A stretch of DNA of 37,488 bases from UBA4064 sp050179135 (GCA_050179135.1 JBFXFK010000029.1:1-37488); one strand, 5' to 3'; positions 24,530 through 33,073 are shown, counted from the first letter of the stretch. Numbers and translations: made by a program. Notes: generated from the sequence alone by a model not told the origin.

Positions 24530-26060
24530 AAAACCAGTATTGGTCGCCGGATCGACCGGCTATGTGGGCGGCAGACTGATCCCACTTCTTTTAAAAAACG
24601 GATATCGGGTTCGGGCCATGGCCCGGTCCCTGGAAAAACTGGGATGCCGGTCCTGGGCTCACCATCCCTCCGTGGAACTGATTCAGGCCGACGTGATGGA
24701 TATGGATTCTCTCAAACAGGCTGCTGCCGGATGCCATGCCGTGTTTTACCTGGTACATTCCATGAATGCGAGGGGACACCGTTTTGCAGAGGCAGACCGG
24801 ATTTCCGCAAAAAATATGGTTGCGGCAGCGGAGCATGCCGGTCTGGCGCGCATCATTTATCTGGGTGGACTGGGGGAAACCAATTCAAACACACTGAGTG
24901 TTCATCTGCGCTCCCGCCATGAGGTCGGTCAAATTTTACAGTCCGGCGCGGTTCCCTGCACCGAGTTGCGCGCTGCCATGATTCTGGGTTCCGGAAGTGC
25001 ATCGTTTGAAATTCTGCGATATCTGGCCGAACGTCTTCCGGTCATGATCACCCCGAAATGGGTATCCACCCCCTGCCAGCCAATCGCCATCAGCAATGTG
25101 CTGAATTATCTTGCCGGATGCCTGGACTGTCCGGCAACAGCCGGAAAAGTACTGGATATCGGCGGCCCGGATATCCTGACTTACCGGGACATCATTCAGA
25201 TTTATGCCAAGGAAGCCGGCCTGTCCCCCAGATGGATCATTCCGGTTCCGTTTTTTACACCCCGCCTCAGTTCGTACTGGATTCATCTGATCACCCCGGT
25301 TCCTGCCTCCATTGCCATTCCCCTTGCCGAAGGACTTGGCGTACCGGTTGTCTGCCGCAACACCGATATCCATGACATGATTCCCCTGAAACTGGTTTCC
25401 TGCAGGGAGGCAATCCGCACGGCGCTTCAGGATATTCTTCAGAATCAGGTGGATTCCTGCTGGTTTGATGCCGGGATGAACCGTCCACCCGAATGGGCCC
25501 ACTGCGGCGATGCCGGATATGCCGGCGGCACGATTCTGGAGTGCGGATTTCAAATCTGGCTGAGAGCGGTTCCGGAAGATATCTGGGGCATTGTCAGCCG
25601 AATCGGGGGATCAGAAGGCTGGTATTTCGGTAATTTTCTCTGGAAGATTCGGGGGCTGCTGGACCGGATGGTTGGTGGAATTGGTATGAGACGGGGCAGA
25701 ATCGATCCGGTTCATATCAAACCCGGAGAGCCGCTGGATTTCTGGCGGGTTCTGACTGTTGATGCACCCAACCGGTTTGTACTGCAGGCCGAGATGAAAA
25801 TGCCCGGAGAAGCGGTTCTGGATATTCGAATCGAACCGGATGGCCCCGGCATCATCCGGCTGGATTTTCTGTCGCGGTTTCTTCCCAGGGGCCTGGCCGG
25901 ATTGGTCTATTGGTATGTGCTGTATCCGTTTCATGAATGGATTTTCAAAGGCATGCTGATCGCCATCGCCCAAAAAAGTCAAAAAGAGATCGTCAGACAG
26001 CCGGAACGGTTTACGCCGGTTCTGGAATGCCGGATTGCAGGTAGAAAGACTGAAGGCTGA
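24522..26060 (+). CDS. NAD(P)-binding SDR protein fused to a DUF2867 domain
   Basis: 512 residues. The N-terminal 290 residues are an atypical SDR (NmrA/complex-I-39-kDa-like): cofactor loop VLVAGSTGYVGGRLIPLLLK, 'VELIQADVMDMDSLKQAAAG', 'VFYLVHSM', and 'IIYLGGLGE'. The C-terminal 150 residues are DUF2867 ('GWYFGNFLWKIRGLLDRMVG', 'PGEPLDFWRVLTVD', 'YWYVLYPFHEWIFKGM'). The function is unknown; such fusions are found beside photolyase genes in many bacteria. The last codons (RKTEG) are already within a heptamer repeat array, so the end of the protein was probably set by that repeat. Confidence 0.88.
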   Translation: MTEKPVLVAGSTGYVGGRLIPLLLKNGYRVRAMARSLEKLGCRSWAHHPSVELIQADVMDMDSLKQAAAGCHAVFYLVHSMNARGHRFAEADRISAKNMVAAAEHAGLARIIYLGGLGETNSNTLSVHLRSRHEVGQILQSGAVPCTELRAAMILGSGSASFEILRYLAERLPVMITPKWVSTPCQPIAISNVLNYLAGCLDCPATAGKVLDIGGPDILTYRDIIQIYAKEAGLSPRWIIPVPFFTPRLSSYWIHLITPVPASIAIPLAEGLGVPVVCRNTDIHDMIPLKLVSCREAIRTALQDILQNQVDSCWFDAGMNRPPEWAHCGDAGYAGGTILECGFQIWLRAVPEDIWGIVSRIGGSEGWYFGNFLWKIRGLLDRMVGGIGMRRGRIDPVHIKPGEPLDFWRVLTVDAPNRFVLQAEMKMPGEAVLDIRIEPDGPGIIRLDFLSRFLPRGLAGLVYWYVLYPFHEWIFKGMLIAIAQKSQKEIVRQPERFTPVLECRIAGRKTEG

Positions 26061-26089
26061 AGACTGAAGGGGTAAGGATTAAGGATGAA
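26043..26089. repeat. Heptameric repeat array, GACTGAA/GGATGAA type
   Basis: Consecutive 7-bp units: GACTGAA, GGCTGAA, GACTGAA, GGGGTAA, GGATTAA, GGATGAA. It spans the stop codon of the SDR-DUF2867 gene (26058-26060) and runs into the intergenic region. Confidence 0.85.
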
Positions 26090-26137
26090 TTTGTAACATG
26101 AAGAAAAAGAGAGTGATGAACCTGATCAGTGATGCCA

Positions 26138-26179
26138 ACTCTCACTACTCACTTCTCGCTACTCATTATTCATTTCTGA
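26138..26179. repeat. Heptameric repeat array, CTACTCA type
   Basis: Units of 7 bases related to CTACTCA (CTACTCA, CTTCTCG, CTACTCA, TTATTCA, TTTCTGA) directly before the ribosome site of the MetE-like gene. The unit differs from that of the array 50 bases upstream. Confidence 0.8.
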
Positions 26180-26194
26180 TAAAAGAGGTCAATC

Positions 26195-27220
26195 ATGCCC
26201 ATACCGGGTAACCTGTTAACGACCGCCATGGCGGTTATGCCGCATCAGGATGCGGACCGTGCCATCGAACTGGCATTGACGCTGGATATTCCATTCTGGC
26301 CCCAACTGCCCCGCCTGAATTATTATGAAGACATGTATGTTCAGGCATCTGAACATTTTCCCGGAATCATTCTGGATCTCGATCAAAAAACACTCCGGTT
26401 TTCCATGGATCGGTTTGTTCTGGAACTGGAAGAGACGTTGATGCATTTTGAAGAGCCGGAATATTTTGACATCAGTCCAACCTATTCAGCCGTGTATCAG
26501 CGTTTTATGGATATGGACCATTCCAAAAGACCTGCCATACGCGGACAGTTGGAAGGCCCGATCAGTTTCGGATTCAACATTCTGGATCAGGATGATCGTC
26601 CCATTCTGTTCGATGATTCGGTTCGTCCGTTCATGTTTGAATTCATGGCCAAGCGGGTGAATGTCCAGTTGAAGCGCCTGAAACAACTGAATCCCAATGC
26701 ATTCATGTTCATCGACGAACCCGGACTTCAGTTTCTGTTCAGTGCACTTTCAGGCTATAATGACCGCGCTGCCAAAACCGATGTCGAGGCATTCCTGTCA
26801 TCCATTGACCGGCCGAGAGGCATCCATCTTTGCGGCAACCCGGACTGGGATTTTCTGCTGAGCATGGACATGGATATTCTTTCACTCGATATCTATTCCA
26901 ACGGAGAGGTGTTTTCTTCCTATTCAGAATCGGTGAAACGATTTTTGAATCAGGGCGGCATTCTGGTCTGGGGAATCGTTCCGACAAATGTCGAACCCTT
27001 TTCCAGAGAAAGTCTGGATTCACTGATATTTCAGCTTGAAACCCGATGGGCCGCCCTGCAAAAAAAAGGCATAGACCGGGATTTTCTGCTGTCCCGCAGT
27101 CTGTTATCCCCGGCCACCTGCTGCCTGGTCAATCCGGATGGTGAAAAAACCGTTGAAAAGGCGTTTGCCTCCATCACAGCCCTTTCCAAAAGGCTTCGGG
27201 AGCAGTATCGACTGATCTGA
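26195..27220 (+). CDS. MetE C-terminal-domain-like (UROD/MetE superfamily) protein
   Basis: 341-residue TIM barrel resembling the catalytic half of cobalamin-independent methionine synthase, without the N-terminal half. The zinc motif is conserved: IHLCGNPDWDFLL supplies His211 and Cys213, and SPATCCLVNPDG supplies Cys309, as in the C-G-L motif of MetE. 'VWGIVPTNVEPFSRESLDSL' also fits. Such stand-alone 'core' proteins take the methyl group from a corrinoid protein rather than folate in characterised families, but the donor here is not deducible. The AAAGAGG ribosome site and ATG fix the start. The next gene follows after a palindromic repeat. Confidence 0.78.
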   Translation: MPIPGNLLTTAMAVMPHQDADRAIELALTLDIPFWPQLPRLNYYEDMYVQASEHFPGIILDLDQKTLRFSMDRFVLELEETLMHFEEPEYFDISPTYSAVYQRFMDMDHSKRPAIRGQLEGPISFGFNILDQDDRPILFDDSVRPFMFEFMAKRVNVQLKRLKQLNPNAFMFIDEPGLQFLFSALSGYNDRAAKTDVEAFLSSIDRPRGIHLCGNPDWDFLLSMDMDILSLDIYSNGEVFSSYSESVKRFLNQGGILVWGIVPTNVEPFSRESLDSLIFQLETRWAALQKKGIDRDFLLSRSLLSPATCCLVNPDGEKTVEKAFASITALSKRLREQYRLI

Positions 27221-27237
27221 ACCTGCATTCTTGTCGC

Positions 27238-27345
27238 TATAGCTTTTAAGATAATGATTTTGGGAAGGCAGCAGGAAGGGGATAGGTCTTTGTTCGGCCA
27301 TCCCCGACCGATAACGCACCCAAAATCTTTATCTTGAAAGCTATA
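27238..27345. repeat. Palindromic element family, complete copy B
   Basis: Terminal arms are inverted copies: TATAGCTTTTAAGATAATG... (27238-27264) and CCCAAAATCTTTATCTTGAA... (27319-27345), 25 of 27 bases pairing. The core between them holds AAGGCAGCAGGAAGGGGATA and CCGACCGATAACGCA, with an inner GGGGAT/ATCCCC pairing. Confidence 0.85.
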
Positions 27346-27362
27346 TTTCTGGGAATACCAAT

Positions 27363-28745
27363 ATGACCGTTAAACCCTTTATGCTGAAAGCCGCAGTCAT
27401 TTCGATTGATCAATCCGCCGGGCTGGCACCAACGGATACGGACAATATCCTGGATACTGTTCAGAACATTCTCCACCGTCATGACATTCCGACCCTCATC
27501 ATGGATCAATCGTTACCTGAAGTCTTTGACAAACTGGAAACGATGCCCGGGCAGACGCTTTTCATCGGGAATCAGATGGCGCATCTCCGTCAGGCATCTT
27601 CCCGTGGCATGATCACTGTCCGGATTTCGCATGATCGAAATGATGATGCGAATTCTGATGGTGTGGATTTTGTCATCCCGGATGCGGCGCAACTGGCCCA
27701 TGTGGTTCGATTGGGACGCCCGATGCCAATCGGCAAGTTTCCCTGTGACCTGCTGGAGCGGTATCTGGATGATTTTTCCTTTGAGGATGAATCGGTTATC
27801 ATCAATCCCGGAATTGGTGAAGATACCGCGGCAATCGATATTCAGTCGAGCGAAACGCTGATATTGAAATCCGATCCAATCACCTTTGCCACTGATTCAA
27901 TCGGATACTATACGGTACTGATCAATGCCAATGACATCGCCACATCCGGCGCCATACCCCGATGGCTGTTGACAACCCTGTTGTTCCCGCCCCAATCCAC
28001 CCCATCCCAGGCGTTTCAGGTCATGCAGGACCTGAAGACCGCCTGTTATCAGTGGGGGATTACGTTGTGCGGGGGGCATACGGAAATCACCGATGCGGTC
28101 ACCCGGCCGGTTGTAACCGGCATGATGGCCGGGGTCGTGGAACGGTCCCGGCTGCTGGACAAGCGAAATATCCGGACGGGCGATACGCTGTGGATCACGA
28201 AATCACTGGCTGTTGAAGGAACATCGATTATCGCAAGAGAGTTTGGCGACCGGCTGAGATTATCCGGCTACACAGATGGTGAAATCAATCGCCTGAAGGA
28301 ATTTCTGTTTTCCATCAGCATTCTGGATGAAGCCAGAATCGCTGCGGATACGCCCGGTGTTGTTGCCATGCATGATGTCACTGAAGGTGGTCTGGCATCT
28401 GCGGTTTCCGAGTTGAGTACGGCAGGGCACCATATCATCAAAATCCGGATGGCGGCCATTCCGGTCTATCCGGAAACCAGTCGCCTGTGCAAACTTTTAA
28501 AAATCGATCCATTGGGGCTGATTGCTTCCGGTTGCCTTTTGATCTGTTGCAGACCTGATGATTGCCAATCACTGATTGACAACATGTCACGCAGTCACAT
28601 TTCATTGACGCAGATCGGTGAAATCGGCCCGCCTGGAAAAGGGGTCGAGGCATATCATTTGGAAAAACCGGTCAAATGGCCGGAATTCGCAACCGACGAG
28701 ATCACACGGATTCTATTGGATCGCGTGGGTGACACTGGCAGATGA
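27363..28745 (+). CDS. Degenerate HAD-like domain fused to an AIR synthase-related domain
   Basis: 460 residues. From about residue 115 the protein is an AIR synthase/HypE/ThiL-like ATP-binding enzyme: 'GIGEDTAAIDI' (metal aspartate), 'VLINANDIATSGAIPRWLLT', 'CGGHTEITDAVTRPVVTGMM', and 'HDVTEGGLASAVSELSTA'. It lacks the C-terminal cysteine motif of HypE, so it is not a simple HypE. The first 110 residues resemble a HAD phosphatase: 'KAAVISIDQSAG' at the nucleophile place and 'QTLFIGNQMAHLRQASSRGM' where active HADs have a G-D/D-D motif, here G-N. The role is unknown; the MetE-like gene upstream is on the same strand. Confidence 0.75.
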   Translation: MTVKPFMLKAAVISIDQSAGLAPTDTDNILDTVQNILHRHDIPTLIMDQSLPEVFDKLETMPGQTLFIGNQMAHLRQASSRGMITVRISHDRNDDANSDGVDFVIPDAAQLAHVVRLGRPMPIGKFPCDLLERYLDDFSFEDESVIINPGIGEDTAAIDIQSSETLILKSDPITFATDSIGYYTVLINANDIATSGAIPRWLLTTLLFPPQSTPSQAFQVMQDLKTACYQWGITLCGGHTEITDAVTRPVVTGMMAGVVERSRLLDKRNIRTGDTLWITKSLAVEGTSIIAREFGDRLRLSGYTDGEINRLKEFLFSISILDEARIAADTPGVVAMHDVTEGGLASAVSELSTAGHHIIKIRMAAIPVYPETSRLCKLLKIDPLGLIASGCLLICCRPDDCQSLIDNMSRSHISLTQIGEIGPPGKGVEAYHLEKPVKWPEFATDEITRILLDRVGDTGR

Positions 28746-28851
28746 AATTATATTTTGAAAAGCAGAATTAAAAACTGTCGGGAAAATGCAATCCGGAGAA
28801 AAATTTGGCTATGGAATCTGTCGGGGGAATGATTGAAAAGTGGATTTTTGG

Positions 28852-28924
28852 TACGCCCGGCTGGACTTGAACCAGCGGTCTTCAGCTCCGGAGGCTGACG
28901 CCCTATCCCCTGGGCCACGGGCGC
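28852..28924 (-). tRNA. tRNA-Arg (anticodon CCG)
   Basis: Cloverleaf on the minus strand: acceptor GCGCCCG/CGGGCGT (last pair G-U), anticodon stem TCAGC/GCTGA around loop CTCCGGA, anticodon CCG (28889-28891), T arm GGTTCAAGTCC, discriminator A and an encoded CCA (28849-28851). Confidence 0.97.
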
Positions 28925-28944
28925 TTATTACATCTAATAGTTAC

Positions 28945-28973
28945 ATACTAAGAAAAAGGCCAACGGATGTCAA
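28945..28973 (-). promoter_or_regulatory. Promoter of tRNA-Arg
   Basis: On the minus strand TTGACA (28968-28973) and TAGTAT (28945-28950) are 17 bases apart; the -10 box ends 20 bases before the tRNA 5' end. Confidence 0.65.
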
Positions 28974-29018
28974 GCTGCAAAAATGATATGTTCTATATTG
29001 TATTGAAACCCATGCTTG

Positions 29019-30326
29019 TCAAATATGGTCTTCGGTTATTGGTGTGTTGTCCAGAAAGGCTTTCGCCTCACCCACCACATAAAGAGATCCGGCCACACAC
29101 ACCACATCCACCGAAGCACTGGTATCGATGGCCTGTTTGACGGCCAGATCCACAGACAGGGCTGTTTCGATGGTATGGATCTTCCCCTCGCACGCCGAGA
29201 CCAGTGTTTCAATTGACAGCGCGCGTTCAATTTTGGGCCGTGTCAGAATGACCCGGTCACAAACCGGTAACAGGACATCAAGAATCTCCTGAAATGGCTT
29301 GTCATCCAGAATGCCGATAACAAGGGTGATGCGTCGCCCGGACAATTCTTTTCCCAGATATGATGCCAGACAATTGGCCGCATCCAGGTTGTGAGCGCCA
29401 TCCAGAATGACCATGGGGGATTGGGAAACCACCTCCAGACGGCCAGGCCATCGGGTGGTTTCAAACCCGCGGGTCAACGAATCCAGGGTAATGGGAACCT
29501 GTTGATCCTGAAGGATCTCACATGCCGCCAAAACCAGGGCGGCATTGGCTATCTGATGCGATCCAGGCAGCCGACTTCTTAAATTGGCCCATTGATGCGC
29601 CATGCCTGAATAGGAAAATAAGCCATCCGCCTGGCCGGTAACGAAAAAATCTTTTCCAAGCCGATACAACTCTGCGGAGTGGTTTTTTGCGATACGTTCA
29701 ATCACATCAATGGCGGGTGGTTGTGAAATGCCGGTGACAACCGGTGTGTTGTTCTTGATGATGCCACCTTTTTCCCATGCGATATCGGAAAGCGTCTTGC
29801 CCAGATACTGCTGATGTTCCAACGACACATTCGTGATAATGGACACAGCAGGTCGGATCACATTGGTGGCGTCCATTCGTCCGCCCATCCCGGTCTCGAT
29901 CACAGCCCAGTCAACCTGATATTGATGAAACAAATACAGGGCCATGGCTGTGGTATATTCAAAAAAGGTGGGCTCGCGGTCACCATGATGAACCTGTTTC
30001 ACTGCCAGAAAGCTGTTACGAACATCATCATTGGACACCATTTGTCCGTTAATCTGAATCCGCTCGTTAAAGCGGATCAGATGCGGGGATGTATAAAGCC
30101 CAACGGTAAATCCGGTCTGTTGCAGGACTGCAGACAGCGTGGATGCCACAGAGCCTTTACCATTGGTGCCGGCAATGTGAATACAGCCAAACCGGTTCTG
30201 CGGATTGTCAAGTCCGTCCAGAATTTGCCGGATCGTATCCAGTCCCAGTTTGATTCCGAAACGTCTCAGCCCATACATGGACTTCAGACATTCATCATAT
30301 GTCATTTGATTGGTTGTCATTGGCAT
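29019..30326 (-). CDS. folC: Dihydrofolate synthase / folylpolyglutamate synthase
   Basis: 435-residue Mur-ligase-family enzyme that adds glutamate to dihydropteroate or folates. ATP loop HIAGTNGKGSVAST (G53-S59), 'TVGLYTSPHLIRFNERIQIN', 'DWAVIETGMGGRMDATNVI', 'SIITNVSLEHQQYLGKTLSD', and 'MVILDGAHNLDAANCLASYL' are all as expected. The likely start (ATG 30326) sits directly on the T run of the rpsU terminator with no ribosome binding site; in-frame ATG codons at 30320 and 30305 are alternatives. It may depend on read-through from rpsU or on a leaderless message. Confidence 0.93.
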   Translation of the reverse strand: MPMTTNQMTYDECLKSMYGLRRFGIKLGLDTIRQILDGLDNPQNRFGCIHIAGTNGKGSVASTLSAVLQQTGFTVGLYTSPHLIRFNERIQINGQMVSNDDVRNSFLAVKQVHHGDREPTFFEYTTAMALYLFHQYQVDWAVIETGMGGRMDATNVIRPAVSIITNVSLEHQQYLGKTLSDIAWEKGGIIKNNTPVVTGISQPPAIDVIERIAKNHSAELYRLGKDFFVTGQADGLFSYSGMAHQWANLRSRLPGSHQIANAALVLAACEILQDQQVPITLDSLTRGFETTRWPGRLEVVSQSPMVILDGAHNLDAANCLASYLGKELSGRRITLVIGILDDKPFQEILDVLLPVCDRVILTRPKIERALSIETLVSACEGKIHTIETALSVDLAVKQAIDTSASVDVVCVAGSLYVVGEAKAFLDNTPITEDHI

Positions 30327-30362
30327 AAAAAACCCGGCGCGAAACAGGTCCGCAGCCGGGTT
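30327..30362 (-). terminator. Rho-independent terminator of rpsU
   Basis: Minus-strand stem AACCCGGC/GCCGGGTT (30331-30362) followed by six T residues (30327-30332). It lies 21 bases past the rpsU stop and ends one base before the folC ATG. Confidence 0.85.
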
Positions 30363-30383
30363 GATTCAAAAGGGGAATACAGA

Positions 30384-30590
30384 TTACCTGCCTGATCTGC
30401 TTTTGGCAATTGCGATCCGTTGTCTGCGGACAGACTCCCGCTGCTTGCGCCGCTTGTATTCACTGGGTTTCTCATAACTCTTTTTCAGTTTGAGCCTTTT
30501 GAAAAGGCCATCGTTCTGAATTTTCTTTTTGAGAATCCGCATGGCTTTTTCAAGATCATTATCAAAAACCTTGACTTGAATTTCCTTCAA
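30384..30590 (-). CDS. rpsU: 30S ribosomal protein S21
   Basis: 68-residue basic protein of the small subunit near the 3' end of 16S rRNA. 'MRILKKKIQNDGLFKRLKLK' and 'KSYEKPSEYKRRKQRESVRRQ' are typical S21. The start codon is TTG at 30590, preceded by a G-run nine bases upstream; there is no nearby ATG. It has its own terminator and a roughly 200-base leader back to a candidate promoter. Confidence 0.93.
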   Translation of the reverse strand: MKEIQVKVFDNDLEKAMRILKKKIQNDGLFKRLKLKKSYEKPSEYKRRKQRESVRRQRIAIAKSRSGR

Positions 30591-30790
30591 ATTGTTCTAC
30601 CCCCCTTTTTTTCCATCTACATGCATTCAGACTGACGCTGCTATGCGTTATGGATTTTCAGATATTTTCATGTGTTACGTTATTGGTCCAAATATCGTTG
30701 CGCGTGTTCGGTGTTCGCAACTTTCTGAAAAGATCATCTGAAAAACCATAGCGTGATGATGGCTAGTATTTAATATAAAATGAATTTGTT

Positions 30791-30819
30791 TTTATATCCG
30801 ATAATAAAGATTTATTCAA
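30791..30819 (-). promoter_or_regulatory. Candidate promoter of rpsU
   Basis: Minus strand TTGAAT (30814-30819), 17-base spacer, TATAAA (30791-30796). It would give an untranslated leader of about 195 bases; the rest of the 30591-30908 gap shows no gene. Confidence 0.5.
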
Positions 30820-30852
30820 GCACAAATTCAAAATTATGCGCTGCACAGCAGT

Positions 30853-30888
30853 AAAATGTGGAACAGACAGAACCCCATTCCACATTTT
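30853..30888 (-). terminator. Terminator of adk
   Basis: Stem AAAATGTGGAA/TTCCACATTTT, 14-base loop, 21 bases past the adk stop. The minus-strand copy ends in TTTTA. Confidence 0.6.
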
Positions 30889-30908
30889 GACAGTCTGGTC
30901 TCTTCCAT

Positions 30909-31583
30909 CTAAAGCTTTGAAACCAGTTCAGCCGCCACTTCCTTGACCCCCGGAGCACCATCCAGCGTGATATATCTCGGTTTTCCGGATTTTGCTGCCA
31001 GATCCTTGAAATAATACGCAGACGCCAACGTTCCGGTCTGGGTGTCATAGTAAATATCATGACGCTTGTTGATTGCCTCTGCATCCTGATCGTCGGCACG
31101 GGTTTTCAGTTCTGCGCCGCATACGCGGCATTTGTCGCCATCAGGTTTAATCGCATCGATGAAAATATTGTTGGGATGGTTGTTGTCTTTGACACAAAGC
31201 CTTCTGCCCATGATTCGATCCCGGGCCACGCCCCGATCCAGAATAATCTCAACGACAATATCCAGAGCCAGTCCAGCTGCCTTGAGAGCCTCATCCAGTT
31301 TTACAGCCTGATTGCGGTTTCTGGGAAATCCATCCAGAAGCCAGCCTTTGGCACAATCCGCCTGTTGGAGACGATCCAGAATCATGGGGATGGTGATTTC
31401 ATCCGGTACCAGATCCCCTTTATCGATAAAGGCTTTGGCTTTTGCACCCAATTCGGTACCTTTTTGAATGTTTTCCCGGAATATGGCCCCGGATTCAATA
31501 TGCGGGATGCTGTATTTTTCTTTTAAAATCGCTCCCTGAGTACCTTTTCCACTGCCATTGGGTCCAAAAAACAAAATGTTCAT
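30909..31583 (-). CDS. adk: Adenylate kinase
   Basis: 224-residue enzyme interconverting AMP + ATP and 2 ADP. P-loop GPNGSGKGTQ (residues 7-16), AMP site 'SGAIFRENIQKGTELG', 'GWLLDGFPRNRNQA', and 'DRIMGRRLCV'. The LID region carries cysteines in 'CRVCGAELKTRADD' plus C in RRLCV, which suggests a metal-bound LID. AAAGGAG precedes the ATG. It is monocistronic, with a TACAAT promoter box 28 bases upstream and its own terminator. Confidence 0.93.
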   Translation of the reverse strand: MNILFFGPNGSGKGTQGAILKEKYSIPHIESGAIFRENIQKGTELGAKAKAFIDKGDLVPDEITIPMILDRLQQADCAKGWLLDGFPRNRNQAVKLDEALKAAGLALDIVVEIILDRGVARDRIMGRRLCVKDNNHPNNIFIDAIKPDGDKCRVCGAELKTRADDQDAEAINKRHDIYYDTQTGTLASAYYFKDLAAKSGKPRYITLDGAPGVKEVAAELVSKL

Positions 31584-31610
31584 GTGTTCTCCTTTCAGTT
31601 AGTGTTCAGT

Positions 31611-31639
31611 ATTGTATCGGGTTTTACAGCCTTTTTAAA
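31611..31639 (-). promoter_or_regulatory. Candidate promoter of adk
   Basis: Minus strand TTTAAA (31634-31639), 17-base spacer and TACAAT (31611-31616); the -10 box matches consensus at five of six positions. It gives a leader of about 20 bases. Confidence 0.4.
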
Positions 31640-31734
31640 TGCCATATATTTTCACGGTAAATAAAAATTGATAATTTTTGACTGTCTATTAAAAAGATCG
31701 GCTGTTGTCAAGGAGTCTTAATAAATCGATAGTC

Positions 31735-31763
31735 TTGACATGAATCCTGTTTACCCTTAATTT
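31735..31763 (+). promoter_or_regulatory. Candidate promoter of the DnaJ-like gene
   Basis: CTTGACA with a perfect TTGACA (31735-31740) and TAATTT (31758-31763) 17 bases on. The CTTGA...CCCTTAAT pattern also recalls a heat-shock sigma32 site, but weakly. The gene starts 134 bases further. No gene is seen in the 31584-31897 gap. Confidence 0.35.
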
Positions 31764-31897
31764 GTTACAAATCGATTAATTAAATCGTTAAGCATGGCTT
31801 GTATAAGCTGAAAATACCCGATCTTATAAAATTATCTACCATAATGTCAATACGTTGATATTGAAGCAAAATAATCCGGAATACAGGAGTTTCAGAA

Positions 31898-32821
31898 ATG
31901 GCTGAAACAGATTATTACAAAACACTGGGCGTCTCCAAAACCGCCAGCGATGAAGAGATCAAAAAATCGTATCGTAAACTGGCCATGAAATACCATCCGG
32001 ATAAAACCAAAGGCGACAAGGCAGCTGAAGAAAAATTCAAACAGATCAGTGAAGCCTATGCGGTTCTCAGCGACAAGGAAAAGCGTCAGCAGTACGACAC
32101 CTTTGGTTCAGCCGGTTTTCAGCAACGATATTCCCAGGAAGATATTTTTAGAAATTTTGACTTTTCAGATATTTTCAAGGATATGGGCTTTGGTGGCGCC
32201 GGATTCTCGCCCGGTCGAAAAAGTGGTGTACGATTTTCGTTTGGCGGAGGATCACCATTTGGTGGCGGATCGCCGTTTGGGCAGCAGGAATCATCTGTCA
32301 GGGGGTCGGATCTGATTTATGAACTGCCGCTCACCATTGAAGAAATTGTCAATGGCGCTCAGAAGACCCTGTCGTTTCAGCATGGAGACCGTCAGGAAAC
32401 CCTGACTGTCAAAATTCCGAAAGGCATGGTTCCCGGTAAAAAACTCCGTCTTTCCGGTAAAGGCGATCCAGGTTATTCCGGCGGCCCGGCAGGTGATCTG
32501 TTTATCAAATCGGTTCTTCTTGAAAATCCCGATTATGAACTCAAGGGCCATGACCTGATCCTGAAACGCACCGTGCGACTGACCGAGGCGATATTGGGAA
32601 CGACACTGGTTGTGACCACAATCGACGGAAAAGAATTTAACCTCAAGATACCTTCCGGTATTCGCGCAAATACCAAAATGCGTATTTCCGGGCATGGTGT
32701 GCCCCATATGAATGAATCCCGCAGGGGTGATCTGTATGTTCAGGTAGAAATTATGATTCCTTCCAATCTGAATACCGAACAGAAACGACTGATCGAAGAA
32801 CTTGCATCAACCGGCCTTTAA
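31898..32821 (+). CDS. cbpA: DnaJ-class co-chaperone without zinc finger (CbpA type)
   Basis: 307-residue Hsp40. J domain at 1-70 with the HPD motif at residues 33-35 (MKYHPDKTKGD), then a Gly/Phe-rich linker (SFGGGSPFGGGSPFG) and two C-terminal substrate-binding domains ('IPKGMVPGKKLRLSGKGDPG' and 'IPSGIRANTKMRISGHGVPH'). It lacks the C-X2-C-X-G-X-G zinc finger of full DnaJ. It stimulates DnaK ATPase and holds unfolded protein. An ACAGGAG site precedes the ATG. A non-coding stretch with palindromic repeats follows. Confidence 0.9.
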   Translation: MAETDYYKTLGVSKTASDEEIKKSYRKLAMKYHPDKTKGDKAAEEKFKQISEAYAVLSDKEKRQQYDTFGSAGFQQRYSQEDIFRNFDFSDIFKDMGFGGAGFSPGRKSGVRFSFGGGSPFGGGSPFGQQESSVRGSDLIYELPLTIEEIVNGAQKTLSFQHGDRQETLTVKIPKGMVPGKKLRLSGKGDPGYSGGPAGDLFIKSVLLENPDYELKGHDLILKRTVRLTEAILGTTLVVTTIDGKEFNLKIPSGIRANTKMRISGHGVPHMNESRRGDLYVQVEIMIPSNLNTEQKRLIEELASTGL

Positions 32822-32951
32822 GCCTTTTGTCATGGCCCTCCGATCATGTTGGTTCTCGATCAGACTGATCCATTTTTCTGTTTCGCTCCAATTCGTCCGG
32901 ACGCGCAGTAAATCAGTCTGATCCCTGAACCCCAGCCTTTGCGGTCATATA

Positions 32952-33073
32952 GACTTTCAGAAAATTCATTTCGCTGCGTTATCGGTCGGGAATGGTCGGG
33001 GGCTTTTCAAGGCGTCAGCCGCTAAAGGCCTATTCCCTCCCTGCCGCCTTGCGAAATCAATTTTCTGAAAATC
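32952..33073. repeat. Palindromic element family, copy C with different arms
   Basis: Arms GACTTTCAGAAAATTCATTT... (32952-32974) and GCGAAATCAATTTTCTGAAA... (33051-33073) pair at 21 of 23 positions. The core TGCGTTATCGGTCGGGAATG ... AAAGGCCTATTCCCTCCCTG matches copies B and E, with about 20 extra bases in the middle. The arm sequence differs from B. Confidence 0.8.

Noticed and set aside
27363..28745. Calling this gene hypE
   Set aside because: The AIRS fold is shared, but the HypE C-terminal cysteine motif is absent and an extra N-terminal domain is present; no hydrogenase genes are nearby.
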